Shown piece by piece: positions 23,537 to 31,433 of a stretch of 39,055 nucleotides of DNA (within the stretch, counting starts at the first letter, position 1; each line of letters starts with the position of its first letter). This stretch comes from Microvirga lupini (lineage in GTDB: Bacteria; Pseudomonadota; Alphaproteobacteria; Rhizobiales; Beijerinckiaceae): NCBI GenBank assembly GCA_000517005.1, contig KI912045.1, positions 176,151-215,205 on the forward strand, read 5' to 3'. A program made the translations under genes and the position numbers. The notes beneath the pieces were generated by a model. That model searched no databases and was not told the origin of the DNA. It saw only the letters and a program-made list of their open reading frames with translations.

Positions 23537-24325
23537 TCAGATCAGGTAGATCAGCTTCGCATGCTTCGTTAGGTTGTGCGGTCCCCATAGGGGACGCAAA
23601 TTCGTTAACGCCCATGCGGCCCGAAAATCAGCTTCGCCTACATCCGTGTACGAGAACCGGGAGAGGGGTACGATGTGGTCGATGTGCCATTCTCCAAGGT
23701 TGTCCCACGACATTCCTTCCACGAACTGCCGCTCCAGATGACGAGGCAGGTCATCGAGAGTGTAGCCCACCAAAACTTCCCACGAACGTCCAGCCTTCTT
23801 GCCCTTCAAGGCCTTCTGAATATTCGCCGAAATCCGGTCATCGATTACGAACCTCGGGTCTTGCTCCCGTCGCTTACGCTCGCGTTCCCGTCTACGCTCC
23901 CGCACCTCGGCTCTCTGTTGATAGGCGCGCACCTTGTCCCGAGTGTTTAGGTATCTCTGGCGACGCCACTCAGGCAGCTTTTCTCCCATGGCTTCCCGCC
24001 ACGCCTTCGCCGCAGCAGTCTTCCGCGCGCTGTTCCGCTCACCGTATTCGGCATGGTACTCGCGCTGCTTGTCGATGGTCTTCCGGTAATAGACCTTCTG
24101 CCTCTGTGTGTTGTTCTCCCGCCACTCGGGGTCTTGGCCCTTACGCCGACGGCGCGCTCGCCCGTGCCGGATCCTACCCTCTCTGAACGCCTCGGGCTTG
24201 CAGGGATCGCAATACTTTTGAGCAGCAACGGTCTTCAAGTACGGCTGCGCGCATCGGCAGCAGATAGCCTCCTTCGGAGCCTTAAGCCTCGAGCTTCGTT
24301 TGTTAGCTGTGGTCGAGAGCGACAC
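23537..24325 (-). CDS. Free-standing HNH endonuclease, 262 aa
   Basis: The N-terminal zinc-finger-like part has Cys pairs near residues 22/25 and 39/42. A long Arg/Glu-rich helical region (about 50-165) leads to a C-terminal HNH domain: EWHIDHIVPLSRF near residue 212, then AWALTNLRPLW and GPHNLTK. This arrangement is typical of homing-type HNH nucleases of phages. Translation probably starts at a GTG (24325) with GGAAGG just upstream, inside the end of the gp6-like gene. It interrupts the otherwise standard order of connector genes and is likely a selfish insertion that cuts phages lacking it. Confidence 0.85.
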   Translation of the reverse strand: MSLSTTANKRSSRLKAPKEAICCRCAQPYLKTVAAQKYCDPCKPEAFREGRIRHGRARRRRKGQDPEWRENNTQRQKVYYRKTIDKQREYHAEYGERNSARKTAAAKAWREAMGEKLPEWRRQRYLNTRDKVRAYQQRAEVRERRRERERKRREQDPRFVIDDRISANIQKALKGKKAGRSWEVLVGYTLDDLPRHLERQFVEGMSWDNLGEWHIDHIVPLSRFSYTDVGEADFRAAWALTNLRPLWGPHNLTKHAKLIYLI

Positions 24326-24920
24326 GATACCTTCCGCAAAGAGCCTTCAATCCGTACTTAACTTCTTCTCCCACAGCGCGCCCATCGGCTCCAACCGACT
24401 CGCGCTGCCCGTACCAAAATGCCGCAAGCATCTTCATCGCCAGCTTGATCGGCTCGGGGATATCGTCGGGCCCGCCGAAGCCGGCTGTGAACTGAATCCG
24501 GTAAGCCCTGGAATACGGGATCCCGTAGTAGGGCCATGCCAGGGCACGGGTGCGGGCGATCCGTGGGAACGAATCGACCGTGCTGATGAAGTAAAACTTG
24601 GGGTCCACCGCCGTATAGTCATTCGACCGGAAGTAGTCGAAGGCGATGGTCTGATCTTCCTTGAATGGCCGCATGGGCAGTTCGAACCCTAAGCGATCCG
24701 GCATGCCGGCATAGAACTCCCACTGCTCGTCGAGGAGGCAGCAGCGGCCCAGCCAGCCTTCGGGTCCGGACAGGTAGTCATAGGCGGCGACGATATAGCT
24801 CTCGATGAGGCTGTTCTCCTCGTCCCCGATGACACGGGCCTGCGCCTTCACATCGGCCACAGAAACCACACTGAGCTTCTGCTCACGGGTCAAAGCTGGA
24901 GAGATCCGGCGCAGGTCCAT
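24303..24920 (-). CDS. Head-tail connector, gp6-like, 205 aa
   Basis: Contains VSVADVKAQARVIGDEENSLIESYIVAAYDYL, the N-terminal helix pair of gp6-like connector (adaptor) proteins, and a helical C-terminus with PIKLAMKMLAAFWYGQRE. It is slightly longer than the usual family size because of a beta-rich middle. It should form the ring below the portal. It lies 3 bp after the 53-aa gene, and its end overlaps the HNH endonuclease start by 23 nt. Confidence 0.8.
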   Translation of the reverse strand: MDLRRISPALTREQKLSVVSVADVKAQARVIGDEENSLIESYIVAAYDYLSGPEGWLGRCCLLDEQWEFYAGMPDRLGFELPMRPFKEDQTIAFDYFRSNDYTAVDPKFYFISTVDSFPRIARTRALAWPYYGIPYSRAYRIQFTAGFGGPDDIPEPIKLAMKMLAAFWYGQRESVGADGRAVGEEVKYGLKALCGRYRVALDHS

Positions 24921-24923
24921 GCG

Positions 24924-25085
24924 TCAGTCCTTTTTGGTGTCGTAACCGCGAACCGTCCGGTCCTTGTAGGTGCCGCGTGGCCGGTTCAGACGCTGCGGAT
25001 ACTCAACCGGAGTATCCTTCGGGGCGCTGGCGGGGCGCTCGTCTTCGCCAGCGTCCTTGGGTTTGTCACTCGGCTTTTTGGCCAT
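24924..25085 (-). CDS. Small charged head-region protein, 53 aa
   Basis: A very hydrophilic Lys/Asp/Arg/Pro-rich protein, probably disordered, with NRPRGTYKDRTVRGYDTKKD at its end. It overlaps the end of the 123-aa gene by about 20 nt, and its stop is 3 bp before the connector gene. No family recognised. The frame is supported by tight spacing and by composition matching its neighbours rather than the antisense frames. Confidence 0.5.
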   Translation of the reverse strand: MAKKPSDKPKDAGEDERPASAPKDTPVEYPQRLNRPRGTYKDRTVRGYDTKKD

Positions 25086-25437
25086 CGGAGCCTTCAGCCT
25101 TGCGGCTCGAGCGACGCGCAGTGCTGCGGGTCTCTTGAGCGGGCTTGCCGGCCTCCTGGCGAGCGGCACGACGCTCGTTGAGAGGGGCGACGACAGCCTC
25201 CTGCGTCTGCTGCACGGACTCGTCGTCCGCACGGTCCTGAAGCGACGGCCGCAGGCGCAGCGCGTCGTTGATCTGGTGCAGTTCCTGCTCGGGGCCGTCA
25301 GGATCAGCCGGGGATTCCGCGATGGGAACCAGCTGACCCTCCGAGACCGCGTCAAAGCCACGGCGCTCGGCAGCACTCATCTCGAGGAGACGGTTGCGGT
25401 TCTCCTCGAGGGTCTCAGGCTTCATGCGATTGGGCAT
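25066..25437 (-). CDS. Hydrophilic head-region protein, 123 aa
   Basis: The N-terminal helix is MKPETLEENRNRLLEMSAAER; the C-terminal half is rich in Gln, Arg, Ala and Ser and is probably disordered. It overlaps the end of the 142-aa gene by about 20 nt. No family recognised. The position between capsid and connector genes suggests a minor head protein, but there is no direct evidence of function. Confidence 0.55.
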   Translation of the reverse strand: MPNRMKPETLEENRNRLLEMSAAERRGFDAVSEGQLVPIAESPADPDGPEQELHQINDALRLRPSLQDRADDESVQQTQEAVVAPLNERRAARQEAGKPAQETRSTARRSSRKAEGSDGQKAE

Positions 25438-25843
25438 CGTCCATTCTCCGTTTCAACTCTGCCACGATGATCTCGTCGGCCTCCTCGGAGGTGATCTTCC
25501 CCTCGCGGTTGCCGCCGATCTGCTTTGCCAGCTGAACACGCTGCAGGTGGTGGAGATCGTTCCAGTTGATGGGGATCTCGACCACATGCCGCGGCACAGC
25601 CTTCGGCTCGGGAGGTGGCGAGTCGATCTTGATCTCCTCGCCCTTCTCATTCACGGGGAATCCTTCCTTCCGCACAAACAACCGCGCAGCCAGTTCATGA
25701 TTGAACCCTGCGACGTCGCCCAGCTGATAGGGAGCGAATGGTCGCGTGATCCGCATGGGCACAAGGCCTGCAGAGTTAGCAAGCTTGCTGAAGGCCTCGA
25801 GCTGCGTCGGATGTGGCTTGAGCGGTACGTTTGCTTTGGGCAT
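25415..25843 (-). CDS. Head-region hypothetical protein, 142 aa
   Basis: Starts at the ATG 25843 (after AGGGAACTT), giving KANVPLKPHPTQLEAFSK, then FAPYQLGDVAGFNHELAARLF and VEIPINWNDLHHLQRVQLAKQIGG. It is soluble with no membrane segment. It follows the major capsid gene by about 60 bp, a spacer that contains a hairpin. No family recognised; a head completion or decoration role is only positional inference. Confidence 0.6.
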   Translation of the reverse strand: MPKANVPLKPHPTQLEAFSKLANSAGLVPMRITRPFAPYQLGDVAGFNHELAARLFVRKEGFPVNEKGEEIKIDSPPPEPKAVPRHVVEIPINWNDLHHLQRVQLAKQIGGNREGKITSEEADEIIVAELKRRMDDAQSHEA

Positions 25844-25876
25844 GTGAAGTTCCCTGTGAATGACACTCGTCAAAGA

Positions 25877-25900
25877 GCAGTGCGCCCGTAGGCGCACCGT
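25877..25900 (-). terminator. Hairpin downstream of the major capsid gene
   Basis: A 7-bp GC-rich stem (25880-25886 with 25891-25897) with a 4-nt loop just after the capsid stop. The following minus-strand sequence is only moderately U-rich, so it may be a weak terminator or a 3' stabilising hairpin. Confidence 0.5.
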
Positions 25901-25902
25901 CG

Positions 25903-27255
25903 TTAGATCAGGACGCCGGTCGCCTTCACGACCGCCTTGCTGTAGCGCAGGCCGACGTCGTGCATGCTTTCAGCAAGCACAGCGCTCATGTTCTGCTGCC
26001 AGAGGTGGATGAGATTCTCACCCGAGCCATCCGGATCGAGGGTGGCTTGGTTCGACCAGCGCATGTTGATGGCCATCTCCTCACCGAAGAGGACGTGGGA
26101 CATGTCGACGAGTGCGATGAAGGACTCGTTCGTGCCCACGCCGAGGTTGGTCGGCACCTGCGCGGTGACCGTGACCGGGAAGCCGCGCCAAGTGACGGCA
26201 TTCTGGCCGGCACCCGTCATGGTCGGATAGGCGAGATCACCCTGAGAGGTGTCGCCCAGGCGCAGCGAGGCGAGCCACATCGCGGTGCGGTAGCTCATCA
26301 CCCAGCGCCAACGGCCAGCGGCCGGCATGAGGCCGGCGCTGATGAGCGCGAGCACCATGGCGTCGCCCATGCGGTCGAGTTCCTCGACGGTCGGGGCGGC
26401 AGCATCCGCGAAGAACGGAGCCGCAGCGATGGTCTGGATATTCGCCTTGTTGAAAACACCCAGCGGGGAGGTGCCGGCACCCGTGCCTATCCACATGTTC
26501 AGATCCATGGTCAGCGCGAGGGCCGAACGCAGGTCGTTCTGAACGTAGTTCTGGATGTTGCCGATGGCCCAGCGGGTGACCTCCTCGGTGAGCGGCACGA
26601 TGCCGGCCAGTTTCTTCGACGCCATGTCGATGGCATCGAAGGTCGGGGTGCTGACAGGCTTCAGACCACCCTCACCCACGTAGGCAGCCGTGGCGCCAGA
26701 GGCACCGCGTGCAACCTTATACTGGCCATTGGCCAGTTCGATCTGCGTCGGGCCGGCATCGAGGAAGGTAACCTGCTGACGGAGCAAGGGCAGGATGCCG
26801 CCGACCTGTGCCTGCGGGACCAGAATGCCGCCTTCGGCACTGACGAGGGTATTCACGGCCTTCTGGTTATGTGGGACCAGTTCGCTGGCGAGACGGCCAT
26901 AGCCGGCGTCTGCCATGACCTTGAGGGCCGGAAGGTTATCTTCCTTACCCTTCACCAGGGATGCGGCGACGATGGCCAGTACTTCCTCAGGCTTGTTGTC
27001 CTTGCCGGTCGCCGGGACGGTCGGCTGAGTGGCAGGGGTGATCGGAGCGTCGGCCGGCTTGGCGGTCTTGGCCGCGATCTGCTCTTCGCGCTCGAGGAGG
27101 CCGATCTTCTTCTCGATGTCTTCGCACTCCTTGAGTGCAGCTTCGAAGGCATCGATATCGGCCTGCTGGGCATCGTCGCCAAAAGCCTTGGTGCGGAGGG
27201 CGACAAGCGCGGCATGCGTCTCGCGAAGTTTCGCGCGCAGCTGTTCGAGATTCAT
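25903..27255 (-). CDS. Major capsid protein, HK97 fold, 450 aa
   Basis: Residues about 1-60 form a coiled coil (the delta or scaffold domain, normally removed by the prohead protease), followed by a Pro/Thr-rich linker (70-90). From about 140 onward the HK97 capsid pattern is clear: SAEGGILVPQAQVGGILPLLRQQ, then SASKKLAGIVPLTEEVTRW-like E-loop/spine region and MDLNMWIGTGAG. It builds the icosahedral shell. The gene is flanked by a strong terminator upstream and a hairpin downstream, consistent with high, separately controlled expression. Confidence 0.95.
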   Translation of the reverse strand: MNLEQLRAKLRETHAALVALRTKAFGDDAQQADIDAFEAALKECEDIEKKIGLLEREEQIAAKTAKPADAPITPATQPTVPATGKDNKPEEVLAIVAASLVKGKEDNLPALKVMADAGYGRLASELVPHNQKAVNTLVSAEGGILVPQAQVGGILPLLRQQVTFLDAGPTQIELANGQYKVARGASGATAAYVGEGGLKPVSTPTFDAIDMASKKLAGIVPLTEEVTRWAIGNIQNYVQNDLRSALALTMDLNMWIGTGAGTSPLGVFNKANIQTIAAAPFFADAAAPTVEELDRMGDAMVLALISAGLMPAAGRWRWVMSYRTAMWLASLRLGDTSQGDLAYPTMTGAGQNAVTWRGFPVTVTAQVPTNLGVGTNESFIALVDMSHVLFGEEMAINMRWSNQATLDPDGSGENLIHLWQQNMSAVLAESMHDVGLRYSKAVVKATGVLI

Positions 27256-27273
27256 GGTGGTACTCGCTCCATG

Positions 27274-27296
27274 AAAAAGGGCCCATACGGGGCCCT
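27274..27296 (-). terminator. Intrinsic terminator between prohead protease and capsid genes
   Basis: A 7-bp GC stem (27278-27284 with 27290-27296), 5-nt loop, and five U on the minus strand. It ends about 20 bp upstream of the capsid ATG, so capsid mRNA must come from readthrough, antitermination or RNA processing. Confidence 0.8.
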
Positions 27297-27346
27297 GGCA
27301 CTACCCACTGATCGCCGTGGGCTGGCGTTACCGCTACGCGCGGTAC

Positions 27347-28549
27347 TCAAACCAATCCCTTCTCCTCGATGCGCGTGGAGATGGACTGGAATCTCGTCTG
27401 CAGTTCCTTGCGACGCGCATCGAGCGCATCCTTGCGGGCCTGCTCTTCTGCTTCGTCTGCAGCGCTCTTGGCGCGCAGTTCCTGCTCGATCTTCGCCTCG
27501 TTTTCAGTGCCGAATGCGAGGTCGAGAAGCTTGCGGAGGAACGACCGTGCCTGTGGCTTGTCGGCCTCGGCGAGAATCGCCGCAGGGTCTTTGCCACTGG
27601 CGGTCCAATCTGGCGGGGGCTCAGACTTGCGCTTGCCTTCGACAGTGCCCGTCACGGCTTGGTTGCCGTCGAGGAAGGCTTTGCCGGCACCGGCATTGTC
27701 TTCGGGAGCCGTTTCGCCGGAGGGCGTCTGATCGTCGTTTGCTCCGAGCTTTTCCGCCGCTGCGTGTACATCCTTCACCGCATCTTCGAGTTTTCCGACC
27801 GCCTTCACGAAGGTCTGCACATCGGGCAGGTTGATGATGTCGGCACTCACCACCACGGAGGTCTTGTTGCCGCCGGCATCCTTGTGCGCGGCGTCGAACT
27901 CAGATCGCGGGATCAGCAGGCCGGCAGGGCTCTTGGTCCAGTTGTCCAGCACTTCCTCGATCAGTTCGCGCGCGAGCGTGTTGCCGCCAGACGCAGACTT
28001 CGCGAGTGCTGCAGGGTTGGAAGGAATCGTGCAGGGCGAGCACTCGAGCAGCTCGGCCTCGAGGATGTCGTATCCCGGCCAGTAGTACGGCAGATCCTTC
28101 TTGTCCTCGGGGATCTCGCGCTTCTTCACGGCCTTGGGACGGAAGCTAATGGAGCAGGCACGGATGAGATCGGCTCCCATGTCGGTGGCGAGCGCATCAG
28201 CGACAGGGTTTACACCCTCCGGAGCGCAGGTGAACTTGCCCTCGGTGCGGCGAGGCCGGCCGTTCAAGATCTTGCGGAGGTTCGACCAAGTGCCGTGCGG
28301 CCGGTCGTACGAACGATGGTTGAAGAATCCCACGGGGTTCTTCATGAACTCGTCGATGTTGAGACCGGCTTGGTAGACGATATCGCGGTCGCGATCCTCC
28401 ACCTCGGCCGACATCACGAACGACATCGAGCGCTCTTCCGGATCCCAGCTGGACGAGGAGCGGGATGCTTTGAGCAGAATGTCGCCGCTCTTCACGAAGT
28501 CTTTGTGGTGCGACAAGAACTCGTCAATCGACGTGAGTTTGTCAGACAT
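27347..28549 (-). CDS. Prohead protease (S78 type) with C-terminal scaffold region, 400 aa
   Basis: The N-terminal about 190 residues match HK97-type prohead proteases: SAEVEDRDRDIV, the catalytic His near residue 78 in VGFFNHRSYDRP, and the catalytic Ser near residue 133 in RACSISFRP. The C-terminal half (about 230-400) is Ala/Glu-rich and ends in a long coiled coil (QELRAKSAADEAEEQARKDA), as expected for a fused scaffold. The protease should trim the capsid delta domain during maturation. The gene is longer than minimal S78 proteases because of the scaffold. Confidence 0.85.
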   Translation of the reverse strand: MSDKLTSIDEFLSHHKDFVKSGDILLKASRSSSSWDPEERSMSFVMSAEVEDRDRDIVYQAGLNIDEFMKNPVGFFNHRSYDRPHGTWSNLRKILNGRPRRTEGKFTCAPEGVNPVADALATDMGADLIRACSISFRPKAVKKREIPEDKKDLPYYWPGYDILEAELLECSPCTIPSNPAALAKSASGGNTLARELIEEVLDNWTKSPAGLLIPRSEFDAAHKDAGGNKTSVVVSADIINLPDVQTFVKAVGKLEDAVKDVHAAAEKLGANDDQTPSGETAPEDNAGAGKAFLDGNQAVTGTVEGKRKSEPPPDWTASGKDPAAILAEADKPQARSFLRKLLDLAFGTENEAKIEQELRAKSAADEAEEQARKDALDARRKELQTRFQSISTRIEEKGLV

Positions 28550-28564
28550 GGTTCTCTCCGAACG

Positions 28565-28681
28565 TCAGGGGCGGCGGTTGCCGCGGGCTTTCCACATTTG
28601 GAAGGCGAGGATGCCGGCCATCGGGCCGAGGATGGCGAGCAGCATCAGCGCGCCGATCACAACCTTGGTCGTGTCAGTCAT
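28565..28681 (-). CDS. One-TM miniprotein, 38 aa
   Basis: A short protein with one predicted transmembrane helix (about residues 8-28, VVIGALMLLAILGPMAGILAF) and a basic C-terminus (KARGNRRP). Its ATG lies inside the end of the zinc-ribbon gene (8-nt overlap), so they are coupled. It belongs to the accessory group between portal and prohead protease. Function unknown. Confidence 0.55.
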   Translation of the reverse strand: MTDTTKVVIGALMLLAILGPMAGILAFQMWKARGNRRP

Positions 28682-28805
28682 GGACGATCCTGCAGGCACG
28701 TCGTGCCGCCTGATCGGCAATCCTGCGGTCGAGGCACCGCTGGCACGGGTCGAAGTAGCTCTCTTGGCCGCAGTCGCCACACAGGATCTTCCGCGGCTGC
28801 TTCAC
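28674..28805 (-). CDS. Zinc-ribbon miniprotein, 43 aa
   Basis: Two Cys pairs (CGDC near residue 9 and CQRC near residue 21) suggest a rubredoxin-like zinc ribbon, followed by an Arg/Ala-rich helix. It starts at a GTG that overlaps the thermonuclease stop (GTGA) and runs into the TM miniprotein. It is short and easily missed, but the coupling at both ends and the Cys pattern support it. Metal binding is a prediction; the role is unknown. Confidence 0.6.
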   Translation of the reverse strand: MKQPRKILCGDCGQESYFDPCQRCLDRRIADQAARRACRIVHD

Positions 28806-29245
28806 GGCAGGTAGCCTTCTTCACGGCCGGCACGGGGCTTCGCCTGCGGCCCGCACAGTGCCTGGACCCAGTACACTCGCTTGGATCGACCGTCGTAAGC
28901 GACAGCCATGCCCTCGCGGATCAGCACGTCTGCCACCCGCTCCTGGCCGACCCACACATGCGCGAGCGTCCTGCCGTACTTGTCTTTGCCCTGGCGCTCG
29001 ATCCGCACCTTGCGGACGTTCATGAGGTGCTGGAGCCGGCCTGCAGCGAGATAGCCGGCAGCCTCCTCGCGATCACAGGTCGGGCCATAGCTCTCGGGTG
29101 TGTCGATGCCCAGGATCCGGATGCGCTCGGCACCGACAGCAATAGTGTCGCCATCAATGGCAATGGGCTTGGATTCCTGGGCAGCGACATAAAATGCCGG
29201 CAGCGACAAAAATGCTGCGAGGGCAGCGACATAAAAAGCTCTCAT
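28802..29245 (-). CDS. Exported thermonuclease (SNase-like), 147 aa
   Basis: An N-terminal signal peptide (about residues 1-22, hydrophobic with FYVAA at both ends) precedes a staphylococcal-nuclease-like domain. Visible catalytic positions are Asp31/Asp33 in IDGDT, Arg43 and Asp48/Glu51 in RILGIDTPE, and Arg92 in YGRTL. It should cleave DNA or RNA outside the cytoplasm. It is coupled to the papain-like protease gene by ATGA. An exported nuclease inside a phage head gene cluster is unusual; degrading DNA in the periplasm (including that of a superinfecting phage) or debris after lysis are possible uses. Confidence 0.8.
   Translation of the reverse strand: MRAFYVAALAAFLSLPAFYVAAQESKPIAIDGDTIAVGAERIRILGIDTPESYGPTCDREEAAGYLAAGRLQHLMNVRKVRIERQGKDKYGRTLAHVWVGQERVADVLIREGMAVAYDGRSKRVYWVQALCGPQAKPRAGREEGYLP
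29181..29236 (-). repeat. Three copies of GCAGCGACA in the thermonuclease signal sequence
   Basis: The 9-mer GCAGCGACA occurs at 29181, 29200 and 29223, within the region encoding the signal peptide. The outer copies extend to 14 bp (with ATAAAA) and encode the repeated residues YVAA; the middle copy is read in another frame as LSLP. It suggests that the hydrophobic core grew by short duplications. Confidence 0.6.
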
Positions 29246-29973
29246 GAGCGCTCCCCTGTCCTCTGCTCCTGGGAAAGACGGACCAGTTGCTCACCCTGGA
29301 GCAGGACCTCCGTCGCGACACAGGCCTCGCCCTGCATGTCCATCAGGTACTGCATGTCCTTGAAGGAGATCAGAGCGCGTCCGTTCTCACTCCAGTGAGC
29401 GGACCAACTGTTGAGCATCTTGAAGGCACCCTTGGTGCCGTCGTAGTTCTTCTTCTGGGTGTCGACGCCAATGAGCAGGTAAGCATGCCCGCCGGCCGAC
29501 TCGCCTTCAGGACGCAGGTAGTCCCAGCAATCAGGCGTGAACATCGACATGAGCCACTCAGTGCCAACGCATATCGGACCGGTCGACAAGAGGTGATTGA
29601 CCATCGTGTCAACGTCCCAGGTCCATCGGTACTCCGCGACATAGCCTTCCCGTTTCAGGACTCGGAACAGTGCGCGGACGGACGTGCCATCGTAGTCTTC
29701 CCCCGGCCATTCATCGACAAGCTGGCACTCCCGGTAGAGCGTCGGCAGCGACATGTTCAGACGGTTCTTGACCGGATGCGTCTCCAGGTACTTCGCACCG
29801 GAGTAAGCCACGCACATGGACGATGCGCCCTGGTCGAGCACACCACGCACATACCAAGTGCGGGCGGAGACGCCGCGCTGCGGGGCGGCTGCTTTGAGCA
29901 AAAATGCCTTATCGCGCGGATCAGGCGCATGCTTGCGCCCGAGGCCGGTCAGATCTTCGTGCTGCATGAGCAT
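29242..29973 (-). CDS. Papain-like (C1-type) cysteine protease, 243 aa
   Basis: The catalytic set of a papain-fold peptidase is present in order: Gln about 48 and Cys about 54 in LDQGASSMCVAYSGA, His about 163 in GGHAYLLIGVD, and Asn about 188 in MLNSWSAHWSENG. There is no signal peptide or pro-region, so it acts in the cytoplasm or virion. It starts at a TGATG overlap with the portal gene. Such a protease is not part of the standard HK97 morphogenesis set (an S78 protease is also present), so it may process head proteins, host proteins or defence proteins. It could also be ejected with the DNA. Confidence 0.75.
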   Translation of the reverse strand: MLMQHEDLTGLGRKHAPDPRDKAFLLKAAAPQRGVSARTWYVRGVLDQGASSMCVAYSGAKYLETHPVKNRLNMSLPTLYRECQLVDEWPGEDYDGTSVRALFRVLKREGYVAEYRWTWDVDTMVNHLLSTGPICVGTEWLMSMFTPDCWDYLRPEGESAGGHAYLLIGVDTQKKNYDGTKGAFKMLNSWSAHWSENGRALISFKDMQYLMDMQGEACVATEVLLQGEQLVRLSQEQRTGERS

Positions 29974-31433
29974 CAATCCATATTGGACACCAGACGGAGA
30001 GTGCGCTGTTGCTGCTCGCCTTCGTCGCCCTCGTCAGTGCCCTCGCCCTGGCCAGCGCCTTGGTTCTGGCCCTCTGCAGCCTGCTGGACGACATTGCCGT
30101 CGCGGTCGATCACAGCGACGTTGACGGGGACGTAGCGCACGTCGCCATTTGGCAGCGGGTTGAGACCCAGCGGGAGCTTGTCGCGCGCCTCGTTCAGTTC
30201 GATCACCCCGTTCTTCACGAAGGTATCAAGGATCTTGGTCAGCGACGCTGCGTCGGTGGCCATCAGCGTCATGCGGTCAAACTCAGGATACAGCCGGCCC
30301 CAGTCGTCTTCCTCGATCAGCGAGAGACGGAAGCCTTCCTCGATCTCCTCGGCCAAGGGGATCAGCGAGGTGTTCGCATAGGCGTCGTTGGCGTGGGCCT
30401 GATTGTCGTACTTCACCGTGTCCAGATGCATGATCTTGTGCGGCGATACGCGCATCAGACCGCAGATCCGGAGGACCATGGCGTTATAGGTCTCGACGGT
30501 GAGCGAATCCTTGGAGTTGACCGCCACCGATTTGGCCTTCAGGCCGGCTTCCAACAGGAGCGGCTCGCCATTCCGACGGTTCTTGCGGACTCGCTGGGTC
30601 AGCTGATCCTTCAAGCGACGGAAGGCTGCATCGGCCATCTCGCCTGTGAAAGCTTGGTCCGTCTCAAAGATGAGGTTCGTCTCGCCTTCGTTCTGGAAGA
30701 GGTTGGACTGATACTCACTGATCGCATCCACCAGCCGGAAGAGACCGGAGCCCAGATCGAGGTTCGACCACCCCTTGAGGCCCGACATCGTGCGACCGCG
30801 CATATGGATCACGCGGGAGGACGGCAGGACGAGATTGTCCGTGCGGCCGGGAGGCAGGCCATGGAGAGCGCGTTCGTACTCGGTGGTGATCGCGATCTCG
30901 TAGAACAGCTTGCCGCCTTCGCTGATCCGCTCCTGCACCCGTGCAGGCGGCACCGGCACCAGGGAGATGACGTTGCCCATGCGGTCGATCTCGATCACCA
31001 CATAAGCGTTTTGAGCCAGTTTCAGGTGCATGGTCGTCATGCGCCAGAAGTGCTTCCACGACATGAAGTCGTTCGGCCGGCGCACCAGCATGCGAGCGAA
31101 CCAATGGTTCTCAGGCTGCACCTCCTGATACTCACGGCGACCATTGGTCAGGATCTTCTGCCAGAGCACCATCTCGGCGCGAGCGATGTCGTCAGCGACC
31201 ACATCGGCGCACTGGATGGCGATGGCCAGACCCACGGCATCCTTCAGGCCGAAAGCGTAGGGCATGCCCATGCCATTAAGACCGAGCATGTCACCGACAT
31301 CCGTCCACAGCAGATCCTGCCAGGGAGCGGGATCCATGGTGTTGAGATTGCCGGGGAATGGCTCGAGCGGGTTCGCCAGCGGAGACTCGATGGTGCTCTT
31401 CTCGCCGAGATCCAGATAGTCTCTTTCGCTCAT
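29973..31433 (-). CDS. Portal protein, HK97-type, 486 aa
   Basis: The portal pattern is clear: AVGLAIAIQCADVVADDIARAEM near residue 70, FWRMTTMHLKLAQNAYVVIEIDRMGN, LPSSRVIHMRGRTMSGLKG, and the long helix with QSNLFQNEGETNLIF. The C-terminus is Gln/Gly/Glu-rich. It forms the dodecameric ring at one capsid vertex through which DNA is packaged. The ATG overlaps the terminase stop (ATGA). Confidence 0.9.
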   Translation of the reverse strand: MSERDYLDLGEKSTIESPLANPLEPFPGNLNTMDPAPWQDLLWTDVGDMLGLNGMGMPYAFGLKDAVGLAIAIQCADVVADDIARAEMVLWQKILTNGRREYQEVQPENHWFARMLVRRPNDFMSWKHFWRMTTMHLKLAQNAYVVIEIDRMGNVISLVPVPPARVQERISEGGKLFYEIAITTEYERALHGLPPGRTDNLVLPSSRVIHMRGRTMSGLKGWSNLDLGSGLFRLVDAISEYQSNLFQNEGETNLIFETDQAFTGEMADAAFRRLKDQLTQRVRKNRRNGEPLLLEAGLKAKSVAVNSKDSLTVETYNAMVLRICGLMRVSPHKIMHLDTVKYDNQAHANDAYANTSLIPLAEEIEEGFRLSLIEEDDWGRLYPEFDRMTLMATDAASLTKILDTFVKNGVIELNEARDKLPLGLNPLPNGDVRYVPVNVAVIDRDGNVVQQAAEGQNQGAGQGEGTDEGDEGEQQQRTLRLVSNMD

